Source of the DNA: Datisca glomerata
Taxonomy: Eukaryota > Streptophyta > Magnoliopsida > Cucurbitales > Datiscaceae
DNA length: 64,000 nucleotides
Reading direction: 5' to 3'
Assembly: GCA_003255025.1 (NCBI GenBank)
Contig: QANY01002375.1
Coordinates: forward strand, 1,625,609 to 1,689,608
Below, one piece after another: positions 24,301-35,740 of the stretch. Each line of letters opens with the position of its first letter. Positions within the stretch are counted from its first letter, which is position 1. The notes beneath the pieces were generated by a model. That model did not search any database. It was not told the origin of the DNA and saw nothing but the letters and a program-made list of their open reading frames with translations. Position numbers and translations under genes: made by a program.

Positions 24301-24626
24301 AAGCTGCATCTTTTTCTAAGCGAAGATTTTTCCTCCTTCAAATACAATTCATGCTCACGGAGCTTAGCGCTAAGCTACCAATCCTCTGATCTAATGCCCC
24401 TATGCGCCACTCCTCTTTGAGTCGACATGGAATTAGACCAAAGGGAATCCCCATAGGAACTAGTCCCTTAGATTTCGCACGTAGGAGATCGAGACACAGC
24501 CCCAGGGCTATGAGGAATGATGTAGATCGATCGCCCTAGATAGACGACTACATAGAGAGTCTCTATAAGTCTATATATTCTTTGATTTTGTTCCCCCTAT
24601 AAGATCAATATCACTACCAATATTCT

Positions 24627-24713
24627 AAGAAAGTCTGAATTTTCCACGGAAGCTGGCTCGAAATATTGGATCTTAGGTGCATTTTCCTCTGGAATCTTAC
24701 TGTTTGGGTACGA
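24627..24713 (+). pseudogene. nad2: nad2 fragment (NADH dehydrogenase subunit 2)
   Basis: One frame reads [13 protein letters not shown], then [14 protein letters not shown], a conserved stretch of the mitochondrial complex I subunit ND2. Only ~29 codons are present, so this is a relic. After TTTGGG the sequence leaves the gene (gtacgaccgg...), which resembles the start of a group II intron (GUGCG-type) and may be an exon end. Leu-to-Trp in KYWIL is a likely substitution in this copy. In mitochondria the full protein is part of the membrane arm of complex I. Confidence 0.8.
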
Positions 24714-25184
24714 CCGGACAACTACCGATATCCAGAATGAAAGCGTGGATTATATACAAAGTCTTTCCTATTTCTCCTAGTCTCGCAGTTGTCAGCTCCT
24801 TAGCTTTAAGTTTTTTCTCCTTTACTCTTTAAGGTAAGCTTGTTTATGTTCTGGCTTTCGAGTTGGATATCACCATATGCTAGTGCTAGTGCGGGTGAAA
24901 GCCTCTATGGGAGAGGAAGAGATCATTGAGGGCATTCCTGATCTTACAGTGCATTCATGCAGCAAGATTCAGATTGAATGGACATAGAGGGAAGAGGGTC
25001 TAGTTCCGTTTTACTTAGCAATTACCAGTAATGTCCCTATCGACCTCAGTCTTGTTTTTTGCTAACTTGAGTCTAGAACTTGAGTCTCTCATTAAAGGCC
25101 GAATACCCATATATATGGAAGATAGTCGGCCCACTTCAAGCCGTTCCAACGATTATGCCTCTTTTAGCCCTACTGTCCCCCCCA

Positions 25185-25900
25185 AGACATTCAAAGCTAG
25201 GCTAGTAGCTAAGGGTTACACCCAAAAGAAATGTATTGACTATGAAGATACCTTCTAGCCGGTGCTCATACTTAAGTCCATCTGAATTCTCTTGTCCATT
25301 ACTACTGCCCTCGATTACAAAATCTGACAGATGGACGTCAAGATTACCTTTTTGAATGGAAATCTTGAAGAGCGCACTTATATGGCCCAACCAAACGGGT
25401 TCATGGAAAAGGACAAAGAGGACAAGATTTGTGAACTGCTAAAGTCCATTTATGTACTTAAGAAGCTTCACGGTCGTGGAATATCAGATTCGATAAACTT
25501 GTCAAGAATTTTGGTTTTGAAAAGTTAGTGGACAATCCATGTGTGTATAGTCTTGCAAGTGGACGATAATCTACTCATTAGGAATGATGTTGGAAAGTTG
25601 TCTGATGTCAATATTTTAACTTGCAAAGTAATTTGATATGAAGAATCTTGGAGAAGCTGCATTTGTCTTAGGTATTCATATCTTTCGAGATCGAAGAACA
25701 GATAATTGACACTATCTCAAGCATCTTATATCGAGAAGGTGATGGATCATTTCAGTATGCAAGACTCCAAGAAGGGATAACTTCCCTTTAGGCATGCAGT
25801 CCGCTTGTCCAAGGAGCAGTCTCCCAAGACTCCTCAAGAAGAGGAAGATATGAGAAAGATTCAATATGCCTCAGCCGTAGAAAGTCTCATGCATGCGATG
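25185..25900 (+). pseudogene. Copia A reverse transcriptase, catalytic part
   Basis: Resumes with TFKARLVAKGYTQKKCIDYE (25185-25250), then MDVKITFLNGNLEERTYMAQ and PNGFMEKDKEDKICELLKSI, YVLKKL. The catalytic YVDD box is worn: near 25555-25575 it reads QVDDNLL. Then FDMKNLGEAAFVLGIH and DRFSMQ-like segments near 25635-25760. Multiple shifts. Confidence 0.85.
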
Positions 25901-26410
25901 CTTTACACTAGGCTAGATATTTGCTACATTGTGGGCGTGGTGAGTTATTTCCAATCAAATGTTGGACTCGAGCATTAGAATGTTGTAAGCACATCCTCAA
26001 GTATCTTAGGAGAACGAGGAATTACATCCTTGTGTATTTAGGTAGTGATTTAAATATGGAAGGTTATACTGACTCTTATTTCCAAGCAGACAAGGATTCC
26101 AGGAGCTACACTTCAGGATTGATGTTCATACTGAATAGTGGAGTAGTAGTATGGAGAAGTATCAAGTAATCTTGCATTGTGGATTCTACCACGGAAGCTG
26201 AGTATGTGGCATCTTGTGAAGCTGCAAACAAGGTTTTATGGCTTCAAAAGTTCCTAAAGACTTTGAAAGCTATTCCAGAATCTGACAAACATATGACACT
26301 TTATTGCAATAACGGTAGGGCTGTAACAAACTTGAAAGAACTGAAGAGCCACAAAAGATCCAACTATATAGAGCATAAGTATGACCTCCTAAGAGAAATT
26401 GTTTAGCATG
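25901..26410 (+). pseudogene. Copia A RNase H
   Basis: Two successive frames (25921-26169, 26179-26406) give RRTRNYILVYLGSDLNMEGY, then TDSYFQADKDSRSYTSG (RNase H Asp site; family form YTDSDFQ), WRSIK, then DSTTEAEYVASCEAANKVLW (catalytic Glu in TEAEY) and NLKELKSHKRSNYIEHKYDL with LLREIV. A single stop (at 26167) separates two otherwise readable halves. Confidence 0.9.
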
Positions 26411-26542
26411 GAGATGTTGTAGTTACACACATATTAACGGCCAACAATCGGGTAGATCCATTCACGAAGACTTTAAACATTAAAGTCTTGATGGTCATCT
26501 GGAGAGCATGAGGATTCGAGATTGTTCACGCCTACTTTAGTC

Positions 26543-26554
26543 TAAGTGAGAGAT
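26543..26554 (+). other. Polypurine tract of copia A
   Basis: 'taagtgagagat' directly precedes the 3' LTR start TGTTAG at 26555, the normal plus-strand primer position. Copia E has the matching tract at 63691-63701. Confidence 0.75.
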
Positions 26555-27443
26555 TGTTAGAATTATGTTCATAAAGTATGATGGGAGATTAAATGAAAGT
26601 TTTTATTTAATTAAAGTGTGTTTCTAATTTACTAAAGTTCTGGAACTATTATCAAGAGAAGAAGAAAAAAGACAGATGGGTCTTCTAGACAAACGCTTCT
26701 GAAATAGTTGAGAATTTTACTCGCATTCTTAGGATTGACTGGGCAATCGAGTCCGATTATGACTGTTAGGTGGAATCAAAGGATGACGTTCTTGGGGCAT
26801 GGGAGTAGATTCTCGAACAGTTGACTAAACATGTTAGGGAACATGTGGAATAGACCAGTAACAAATTAGTTTAGAGCAAAACTGTTTATCTTGATCTAAA
26901 TCTAATTGTTACAACTTAAGGATATTTTCATGATTACTTTAATCTCAAGGCAGATATGAAACTCGACTTAGTTACTTATGATCTTTGATACGCTATATGA
27001 GTGAGTTGGAATTGCCCGATAATATCTCGATTGTTGGATCGTGATTCAACTATATTGGTGTTGTGTGATTAATAGATATGAAATCCGTGGTGAGTTGCAA
27101 TAGTAACAATATCACCTTATACTTTATTGATGGGTGTGTGTGAATAAATAAATCGGGTCTGGTACTCGATGACATGAGTCATTGAATAAGACATTGTTAA
27201 CTGTTCAAGACACATCATTAATATGTATTTCTTATTCACAGTCGATAAAGAAATTAAGGAAATAATAACTTGAGAGGTAAAATGATAATTTTACATCTCG
27301 TTCTTGTTACTGATATTGTTGAAGGGTAACATCGTAAAATATTTAGTGGATCGTGAAATAAATATGTTTATTTGCATCAATAAAAAATGTAGCGCACATG
27401 AATCGAGAGTTGATTCGGCATCAGACATATATTGGAGTCGTAC
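26555..27443 (+). repeat. 3' LTR of copia A, truncated
   Basis: Starts TGTTAGAATTATG and follows the 5' LTR for ~0.89 kb to 'ggagtcgtac', then stops abruptly. It also carries a deletion after its first ~25 bases (the part beginning 'ataactatttatg' in the others is missing). The cut end meets a gypsy protease fragment. Confidence 0.85.
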
Positions 27444-27684
27444 CAAGCAAGTCGAATTCACAATGGTGAGATGTAGTGAGGTGTATAACGCCATCCTCGG
27501 TAGGCCTGCCATCCAGAACTTCAAGGCCGTGCCCTCTACATATCACGGGGTGATGAAGTTCCCCACCGCCGAGGGCATAGGATCGGTGAAGGGGGACGAG
27601 AAGACGTCGAGGGAATGCTACGCCACCACCCTCAAACGGAAGGAATCGACAATGGAAAGGGAGCTAATCCAGACAAAGGCTTAA
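27444..27684 (+). pseudogene. Gypsy protease fragment
   Basis: Plus strand reads VEFTMVRCSEVYNAILGRPA, then FKAVPSTYHGVMKFPTAEGI and KTSRECYATTLKR, ending at a stop at 27682. YNAILGRP...STYH..MKFPT..G is typical of the C-terminal protease lobe of plant Ty3/gypsy elements of Athila/Tat type. It is GC-richer than its neighbours. It differs from the protease at 5402-6097, so it is from another family. No RT follows it. Confidence 0.75.
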
Positions 27685-27781
27685 CCCACTTAGGAAACAA
27701 AAGGGGAAAAGGAATAGGAGCCATGCAATTAAGTGAAGTTTTATCAATAAAAAGCTCATCCACCCGCAAAGAAGGATCTAA

Positions 27782-29252
27782 GGGGTTGTTTGTCTCCGGC
27801 TTTCCACGTGGTAAACTTATTTTCCAACACTTTCTCATGTTTATTATAAGTGTTCTTATTTGCCGTGGTAAAAGTATTTGGTCTGGTAAAATAACAATCC
27901 TACATTACTTACCCTACCAATTTCCCACAAAAATCTACTTTACCAAATAACTTTCTCATCTTACAACACATCTACACATATTTCAAAATAACTTTTACTT
28001 TCTCAAATCCCCATAAAAACAGTAGTATTTGTTTCGATTATTCCTACTTTATTTTGATATTTTATTTTTTTTCAAGACCAAAGCCTCACAAAAGTGTCGT
28101 AAAATATCTAGATCTTGGTGGAACCGAAACATTCCTGATTCTGAATTTGGAGATTTTTTTCATCCATTCCGATTCATCTGCCACCTTTTCTCGGGGTTGT
28201 CTCGTCAGAATAATATATGCCATTAATTGAAATGAATAAAATAAAATATTAAGTTTGAATTAAGAATAGATAAACTCTTCATATATACAAAATCTAAAAT
28301 CTAAATTATTATAATACATGTTAATAATCTCAAATATCATTTTTTTTGTGGAGAACCGGGCCCGTGGGATGAAACCACGAATGGGGGGTCCCTCAATAAT
28401 TTATATTTAGTTTTAGATTCTATTTAACCAAAATATAAAAAAAAATACATCATTGTTCTGTTTTGTTCCTATGGCAGAACTAAAATATTTTGTTTGTTCC
28501 TGCCAGAGAGGAAGGATATTGATAACCATGGTATGCATATTTATTGAAGAAAAATACATGTAACAGAAAAATTATTGTGTATTATTAAATATTTTAATGT
28601 ATTAATATAAATAATGATTATTTATATCAGATCTATTTTTATATATAAAAAGGAAAATTGTATGATAATTAATTTACAATGTCACACAAAATTTAATCAA
28701 ACACGACATGAATTATTAAATTTTTTTAGTACTTGCTAATAGAGAATCTGTATACAATTTTGCTATGTAAATTTGAATAGTTTGTCATTGAATTTATTTG
28801 TACGGGTGTAAGTAAAAAAATTATTTTAATTTTTGACGTAGTAAGAAAAAAATAATTGATTTAATTTTATTGATGGGTTAATAAATAGTTAATTAATTAG
28901 TGCATAAAATAATGTCTATATATATAAGAGATATAATGTGTATAAGAATCTATAAATAATCATTCACAATAAGTAAGTGTTGATAATAAAAACTATAAAT
29001 AATAAATAATTCTATTACTTTAATATAATTTATATAACTTTTCCAACAACTTTATTAAACTTTCTCACACAACTTTACGCAAGTATCTTACATACCAAAC
29101 AAGGAAATCATATTTTTCAATAACTTTTTTCATTTAACCATGCGTTATCAAACATAGTTATCTTAATATCTTGTCATCTAACTTCATCACTTAAAATTTT
29201 TCAGCAATTTAACTTTCTCAGTATTCTTACATAACCTGTACCGAATGACCTC
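27782..29252. mobile_element. PIF/Harbinger-like non-autonomous element
   Basis: Left end GGGGTTGTTTGTCTCCGG; right end, read inward on minus, GAGGTCATTCGGTACAGG (in the second copy at 53198 it is GGGGTCGTTCAGTACGGG). Both flanks are TAA (27779-27781 and 29253-29255), the 3-bp TWA-type duplication of PIF/Harbinger. Length is ~1.47 kb. No transposase is seen, so it would need help to move. Terminal repeats match only in the first ~12 bases allowing mismatches, so the class is inferred from ends plus duplication. The right part recurs at 52397-53198. Confidence 0.6.
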
Positions 29253-29255
29253 TAA

Positions 29256-29411
29256 GGTGATGTCTGTTGAGCTGTCTTTGATTGGATAGAAGGGAGGTGA
29301 CCTTGACTTAAATCATTTAACATTAATTTTTGAAATGATCGGATGAAGACTATACTGACATCCTCTTACGGTGATTGGGCCTGTAGGGTGCTATCTTCGG
29401 TGAGTACTGAT
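29256..29411 (+). repeat. Family D LTR, left piece (split by copia B)
   Basis: Aligns with 45150-45300 ('tctttgattgga', 'gaaatgatcggatg', 'catcctcttacggtgattgg'). Continues at 40475 on the other side of copia B. Together the two pieces match one uninterrupted stretch of the LTR at 44965-45502. The true left end is not found. Confidence 0.75.
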
Positions 29412-29416
29412 GACCT
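29412..29416. other. Target-site duplication of copia B, left
   Basis: 'gacct' here and 'ggcct' at 40470-40474 flank copia B. The second copy of this locus keeps 'ggcct' at 53357-53361, so the left one here has since mutated by one base. Confidence 0.85.
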
Positions 29417-29966
29417 TGTTGGAAACGTGACGCTCGCGGTGGAAGCATGAGACTTTCAAAATTTTATAAAAAAAATGAATTTTTTTCGATAAAAGAAAAT
29501 AAACGCGACGCAATAGTTTTCAAATTAAAAACTTTTATTGAAAACTCTTTTCAATCGGATCCATTATATATTTATATATTAAATCGAAGACATACATGGA
29601 TATATAATATATACCTCTTGTTATCTAATCAAGCGTTCTTGCAAACCAACGATCTTCCGTTCTCACGAACAACGTACTTCAAGATTCACACCAAAATCTT
29701 CTAAATCAATCATCAAACACACTAGAATGTCTTTGAGTACATAGAATATAGCAAGAATACCTTTCTGTCACTAGATGTACTTGACTCATGAGATCTAGAA
29801 ATTTTTGAAGAAAGAGTAATTTTGTCAGACTAATCTCTGAGAGAATACAATGATTATTCTCACATAGCTTTTTGATTAAATTTTACAATTAGAGAGTCTC
29901 ACTCTGACAACTTTTCACAAAATTTTAAAATTAGAGTGTTGTTAGCACACTTTTCAACACTGAGGC

Positions 29967-30027
29967 TAATAAAATAATATCTATATCTATATCTATATCT
30001 ATCTATATATATATATATATATATATT
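29967..30027. repeat. TATC/TA microsatellite
   Basis: 'atctat' repeats grade into (TA)n. The matching place in the second copy (near 53900) is a plain TA run, so the motif has expanded differently in the two copies. Confidence 0.85.
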
Positions 30028-31269
30028 AGGAACCTCAGATTTTAGAGATATACATAAAATAATAATTAATCACAAAATTACATTGTAATGGGACCCACTA
30101 TAATTGTGCACAACTGCAGTTTTGCACACCTAACTGTAATGTCACGTGACACTATAGTAGTCCATGTCAATTTTTGGTTCTTAATCAGTGATTGACATGT
30201 GACAGTCCAACATGCCACATGGCAATTTACGTAAATTAGTTATTTATTTTAATAAGATAAATATCTATATATCAGTTAATTTAAAATTAACTTTTCTGAG
30301 TTTTTTTATCAACTAGCTTATCTGTTATTTCACAAATAACAGACTTAGTTGATTCAAATTTTGAATTATTATCTAATAATAATTTAACATAATGTAGTTA
30401 CACAAATTAGATATATTGTCTCACTTATCGATAATTAGAAAAATTAATCGATATAAATATTTATATATAATTTCTGAAAATTCATATAACTAATTTAATT
30501 AATTAATAATACATACTTATCTCATAATTATATACTTGCCCCTGAAATATAATTCCTTTTGCTGGTTAGTCATTTTCTCATATCCTGAAATATTCACACC
30601 CTAGACTGTGTAGTACAGAAGTGACTTGTGGACCATGGACCTATGATCCTAAGTTCTAATAAATCAGATTATTAATTAAGCTCTTTAATGACATAACCTT
30701 ATTTATTAATTCTATTATTACTTTACTATAAATATGAAATTATACTCTTAGAGATTATAGAATGTATTTACAGAGTATTCTCATGTAGTCGAGTGATATA
30801 ATCATTTCATGTAGTTTTGTCTTCCAATTATTGGTTCGTAAATTAGAGCTGGCCAAAATTACCATTTTACCCTTCTAATTATCTCTTGATCCTTAATTAT
30901 CATTAGTTCACCAGTGAAGAGCTAATTTATAATCGTATTATAAATTTAAGCTCAATAACCAGTCAATTTCAGAACTAACACTTAAGAGAACTAATATATG
31001 ATCCATTAGAAAAGCTTGGATTCCAAATCTTATAAGATCATATTCTTAGCCATCCACATCACTAAATCTCCAAAGCAAAACTCATTAGCATGTTTTACAA
31101 ACAAACCTTAATGAGTGAATCAAAAGATTCAGTAGACATGTATAGGAGTTCATGACTACTCAGGATTCAGACTGATCTACATATGATTATGTTAAACAAT
31201 AAGTTAATAAAGATATTAATTCACATACTTACGATTGCAAGTTTCTTAGCACGTAGTGCCAATAGTCCC

Positions 31270-31624
31270 CTTTTTGTCTCACGAATAAAGATTGAATCCT
31301 TGTCTTCGAGAGTTTTTACCCGGAGGAGGCTTCTAAACTCTTTTTTCTTGAAACCTGAGGACGAGCAGCGGTACCAGGGTGATGATCTTGAGGATCAGGC
31401 GTCTCGGGGGGCGAAGGAGTCTCAAGAGGTGTCGGGGGGACTTACTTGTGCGCTTCCAACGAAGATACCTCAGTGAGATCCTGAGCATTGTTTGGGAAAG
31501 TCAAGAGAGCTTAAAGTTTGTCCGAGGATTTATCATCCGATTTGGATACACTAAAAATTAATTATAAAGGATAAGGCACCAAAACCAAGGCCAAAGCTGG
31601 AAACAAAGTAGACGCGAAAAAGCC
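31270..31624. other. GC-richer insert in copia B 3' LTR
   Basis: From about 31270 the LTR gives way to a segment with purine-rich plus-strand sequence (for example 'ggaggaggcttc', 'cggggggcgaaggagtc'). It has a 97-codon open frame with no recognised motif (31183-31476). It runs into the microsatellite. The copies at 38558-40469 and 53362-55112 have nothing comparable, so it is private to this LTR. Confidence 0.55.
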
Positions 31625-32207
<583 letters not shown>

Positions 32208-32578
32208 AGAATAAGTGAAAATCAGTGGTTCTATCATATATAATCTGATTATATAAAGTACATGCACTAAGATATCTATCCACATCAATGATCCGGATCT
32301 AAACACATGCATTCATAATACTTAGTAAACCGTATTAGTAACCATTTATTAAAGATTTCATACTTGAATATGTTGCTGACAATTTTATTCATTATCTATG
32401 ATCTTAATCCTCTCGTACTAATACAAGGTCATAGTCTCATTAATGAATATAGAATTTTAAGATATTTATATAAATTATTCAACAATAATTTAAAAGAACA
32501 ATTATAAGAAAAATGTAATTCCATTAAATTTCATATTAAAATATCAATACATATGTTTTTAGGGCATTACCCCAAACA

Positions 32579-32592
32579 ATCTCCCACTTGTC
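32579..32592 (-). other. Polypurine tract of copia B
   Basis: Minus strand reads GACAAGTGGGAGAT just before the 3' LTR start TGTTTGGGG. AAGTGGGAGA is a standard copia plus-strand primer. Confidence 0.85.
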
Positions 32593-32699
32593 CTAAAGTA
32601 AATGGGGCATCTCTCTCAACCTCATGTTTTGCACATGAACCTTAATTGACTTCATAGGAAGTGTCTTGGTAAAAAGATAATTCAGGTTCTGATTTCACA

Positions 32700-33260
32700 C
32701 TATCTTCATGATAATCGCATTCCCTCGATGCAGATCTCTCTTACAAAATGATATTTCCTCTTTATGTGCTTGTCCCTTTTGTGACTCCTCGGTTCCTTGA
32801 AATTAGCTACCACCCCACTGTTGTGATAATATAAGATCAGTGACTTGTCCATATTTGTAACTACTTCCAACTAAGTATAAAACTTTCAGAGTCACAAGCC
32901 ACTATATATTTGGCTTCCATAGTGGAATATACAATGTTAGATTGTTTAATACTTCTCTAGACTAGAGCTCCTACACCTATGGTGAATACTGATCCAGACG
33001 TCGACTTTTGAGTGTCTCTGTCTGATTGAAAATCAGAATCAGTATATCTAGAGGGGTTTAGGTCTCCACCTGAAGAAATAACCATATAATTTCTTGTTCT
33101 CCTAAGATACTTGAGAATGTGCTTACTGCAATCCAATGTTCTAAACCAGGATTTGATTGATAACGACTAACAATTCCTACCGCATAACAGATGTCTGGTC
33201 TCGTACACAACATGACATACATGATACTACCAACAACTAAAGCATATAGAACATTTCTCA
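32700..33260 (-). pseudogene. Copia B RNase H
   Basis: Minus frame 33261-33058 starts MRNVLYALVVGSIMYVMLCT, then RPDICYAVGIVSRYQSNPG, the conserved entry to the copia RNase H. Further on come worn YTDSDFQSD and STMEAKYIVACD-like segments (near 33035 and 32900). Shifts occur throughout. Confidence 0.8.
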
Positions 33261-34170
33261 TATCCTCTTCCCCTTAGATGTCTTAGGAAATTGTTCATTG
33301 AAGAGGATAATTCCATGTTTGGTCTGTAGTTGACATTTCTTGCAGTTCTCCATAGAGAATCTCTCCAGCACCTTATCAATATAAGATGTATGAGAAAGTG
33401 CCAAGAACTTGTTCTTTCCATCCCTTAGAATTTGGATGCCTAGAACATAGCTCGCCTCTCCTAAATCTTTCATTTGAAAGTTCTCAGCTAACCACTTCTT
33501 TACATTTGATAAAGTTTCTACATCATTCTCAATGAGTAGAATATCGTCAACATAAAGAACTAAAAAAACCACTATCTTATCTTTGATGAATTTATAAATA
33601 CAATCTTTGTCAATATTTTGCTCGAATCCATATGATTTAATAATCTTATCAAAAGTAAGATTTCAAGATCTAGATGTTTGCTTTAATCCATTAATAGATT
33701 TAAGCAACTTGCATACTTTTTTATATTTTCTCTTTTTCATGAACCCTTCTGGTCGCATCATATAGATACTTTCTCCAAGAGAGCCACTCAAAAAAGTTGT
33801 TTTGACTTCCACTTACCATATTTCATATCCTAAAATAGTGGCAATGCAAAAAATAATGTGAATGGATTTTAGCATGCCAACAAGGGAGAATGTCTCTTCA
33901 TAATCGACTCATTACCTTTGTGTATAGCCCTTGACTACCAGTTGTGCCTTGAAAGTCTCTACTTTCCTATATGCACCTCTTTTATTCTTGAAGATCCATT
34001 TACATCCAATGGGCCTGACATCTTCAGGTGAATCTACAAGTTCCTAGACGGAATTGGAATACATTGATTATATTTCCTGGTTCATGGCATCTTGTCATTT
34101 CTCCTTTTCAGGATCATCCATCAGCACTTTATAATTTAATGAATCTTCCTTAACAGTGTCTAACACTAGG
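33258..34170 (-). pseudogene. Copia B reverse transcriptase
   Basis: The best frame (33572-33258) reads MVFLVLYVDDILLIENDVET, then VKKWLAENFQMKDLGEASYV and LGIQILRDGKNKFLALSHTS. The YVDD catalytic box is intact. Upstream, in other frames, VKTTFLSGSLGESIYMM and the FMKKRKYKK segments are visible near 33810-33710. The interruption pattern shows at least three shifts. The best preserved RT in the window. Confidence 0.9.
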
Positions 34171-35361
34171 ACATATGCCTCTAGTTCATAGTGAATAGGT
34201 TATCTTACAACCCTCTTTCACCGGGGTTTCTAGAATAGGAACTGTGGTTTCTATTGTTTGCCGTTTATCAGTTGATGATGAAGGTGGTATGATCTCATCA
34301 GATGCTAATTCTTTAAGAACTACTTTACTTTGAGGTTTGTAGTTTTCTATATAGTCATGTTCAAGGAAGGTGACATTCATAGATGCAAACACCTTTTGAT
34401 CCTTACCCACCTTTAGTCTCTAGAGCATCACCAACAAATATACACACTTCTGACCTTGAGTCTAACTTTCTAGTCTTGGATCTAAGAACGTGAGCTGGAC
34501 GCCTCCATATATGAAAATGACGCAAACTAGGTTTGAAGCGATTCCATAACACTGAATGTGTCTTGCTTACAGACTTAGAAGGCACTACATGTAAAATGTA
34601 AGTTTCTGTTTGAATTGCATATCACCAAAAAGTGTTGGTAGTGATGAGTAGCTTAACATCGACCTAACCATATCCAATAAGGTTCTATTTCTCCTTTTTG
34701 GAAGATAATTTTGTTGTGGCGTCCAAGTGGTATGAGTTGGGATAGGATGCTATACTCCAGCAGGTAATCCTTGAATTCTAAATCCAAATATTCACCACCT
34801 CGATCTAATCGAAGTGTTTTTAATGATCTATCTAATTTTTTTCAGATTCAACTTTGAAGTCCTTAAACTTTTGAAAAGTTTCAAACTTTCTATGTATTAG
34901 GTAAGTATAACCATATCTTGAGTATTAGTTAATAAAAGTGACAAAATACTCATACTCACTTCTAGCTTGTACATTGTTCGATCTACAGACATGACTATGT
35001 ACTAGCTCAAGTGGTCCCTTTGCTCTTTGGCCTTTTCCAGTGAAATGTCACTTAATCATTTTATCCTCTAGACAAGATTCGTAAGCATGAAGAGTTTCAA
35101 CTTTTAGTTCTCTCAAAGCACCATGTTTTCTTAACCTATTTAATCTATCTAGATTGATATGTCCCAACCTAAGATACCATAGATATGTGTTATCATCACC
35201 ATGAGAAACTCTTTGTCATTTGTTACTTTTAGGATTTGCTACTTTAAATAATTCAAAAATTTTCAGCGTGCACTTAGTCAGTTTAAATTTATACAGTCCG
35301 TTCGATACTTTAGCATGACAAATATTAAATCCATTCTTTGAAATAATAAACTCATTATTAA
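34171..35361 (-). pseudogene. Copia B integrase
   Basis: In order on minus: YLWYLRLGHINLDRLNRLRK near 35175-35115, a zinc segment (ESCLEDKMIK), SRYGYTYLIHRKFETFQKFK, SVSKTHSVLWNRFKPSLRHF and RSEVCIFVGDA (34585-34403), then VFASMNVTFLEHDYIENYKP (34395-34330). The histidine pair of the N-terminal zinc site survives and one Cys is replaced by Tyr (HAYESC for HACESC). The central D/E core is frame-broken. Confidence 0.8.
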
Positions 35362-35740
35362 TTAAAGAAACTTCAAATAATTGTTCATGAAAAGAGAAAG
35401 AGAAAATAAATTTCTCAAAAATCTAGGAATATAATAAACACCGTTCAAGACGAAATAATTATTTCCAAAATTAAGGCGGATTGTTCCCAATGCTTTTGTT
35501 GACACGAACACACCACTACCAACTCTCATAATGACCTCACCATTAGTCAGCTCTCTTGACGAATCAAGCATCTGTAAAAAAGAATATACATAGTTAGCGG
35601 CTCTAGAATCCAGTATCCAGGATGACAAATCATATTCCACTAAACAACCTTCAAGTACAAGTAAATCATATTTACCTTTCTTTTTTATCTCGAAGAAATA
35701 CTTGTTACAGTTTCTTTGCCAATGACATTCAACCCCACAA
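35362..35740 (-). pseudogene. Copia B protease
   Basis: The minus frame 35904-35362 continues from the zinc knuckle into LEGCLVEYDLSSWILDSRAA and NYVYSFLQ, then GVFVSTKALGTIRLNFGNNY and GVYYIPRFLRNLFSLSLF. The active-site box D-S-G-A-T-N-H is here D-S-R-A-A-N-Y: the essential Gly is Arg, so this protease is dead although its frame is open. Confidence 0.85.

Larger units (their letters stand above)
22963..25184. other. Mitochondrial-type insertion (NUMT) in copia A RT
   Basis: About 2.2 kb that splits the RT between PDGM and TFKARLVAKGYT. Base composition is visibly less AT-rich than the flanks. It holds a nad2 fragment (24627-24713) and a minus-strand gypsy RT/RNase H fragment (23561-24300). 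A hairpin lies at 23222-23251. The remaining sequence is not identified. Because nad2 is a plant mitochondrial gene with group II introns, organelle origin is the best reading; a mixed patchwork is also possible. Confidence 0.7.
16527..27443 (+). mobile_element. Copia element A (Ty1/copia), degenerate and interrupted
   Basis: 5' LTR 16527-18314, primer site 18315, leader, gag, protease, integrase, RT, RNase H, polypurine tract and 3' LTR from 26555, all on plus in copia order (integrase before RT). Two foreign segments interrupt it: ~21330-21765 between protease and integrase, and 22963-25184 within RT. The 3' LTR is cut at about 27443 by a gypsy fragment. All frames are broken. Copia E (48223-64000) is a close relative. 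Confidence 0.9.
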
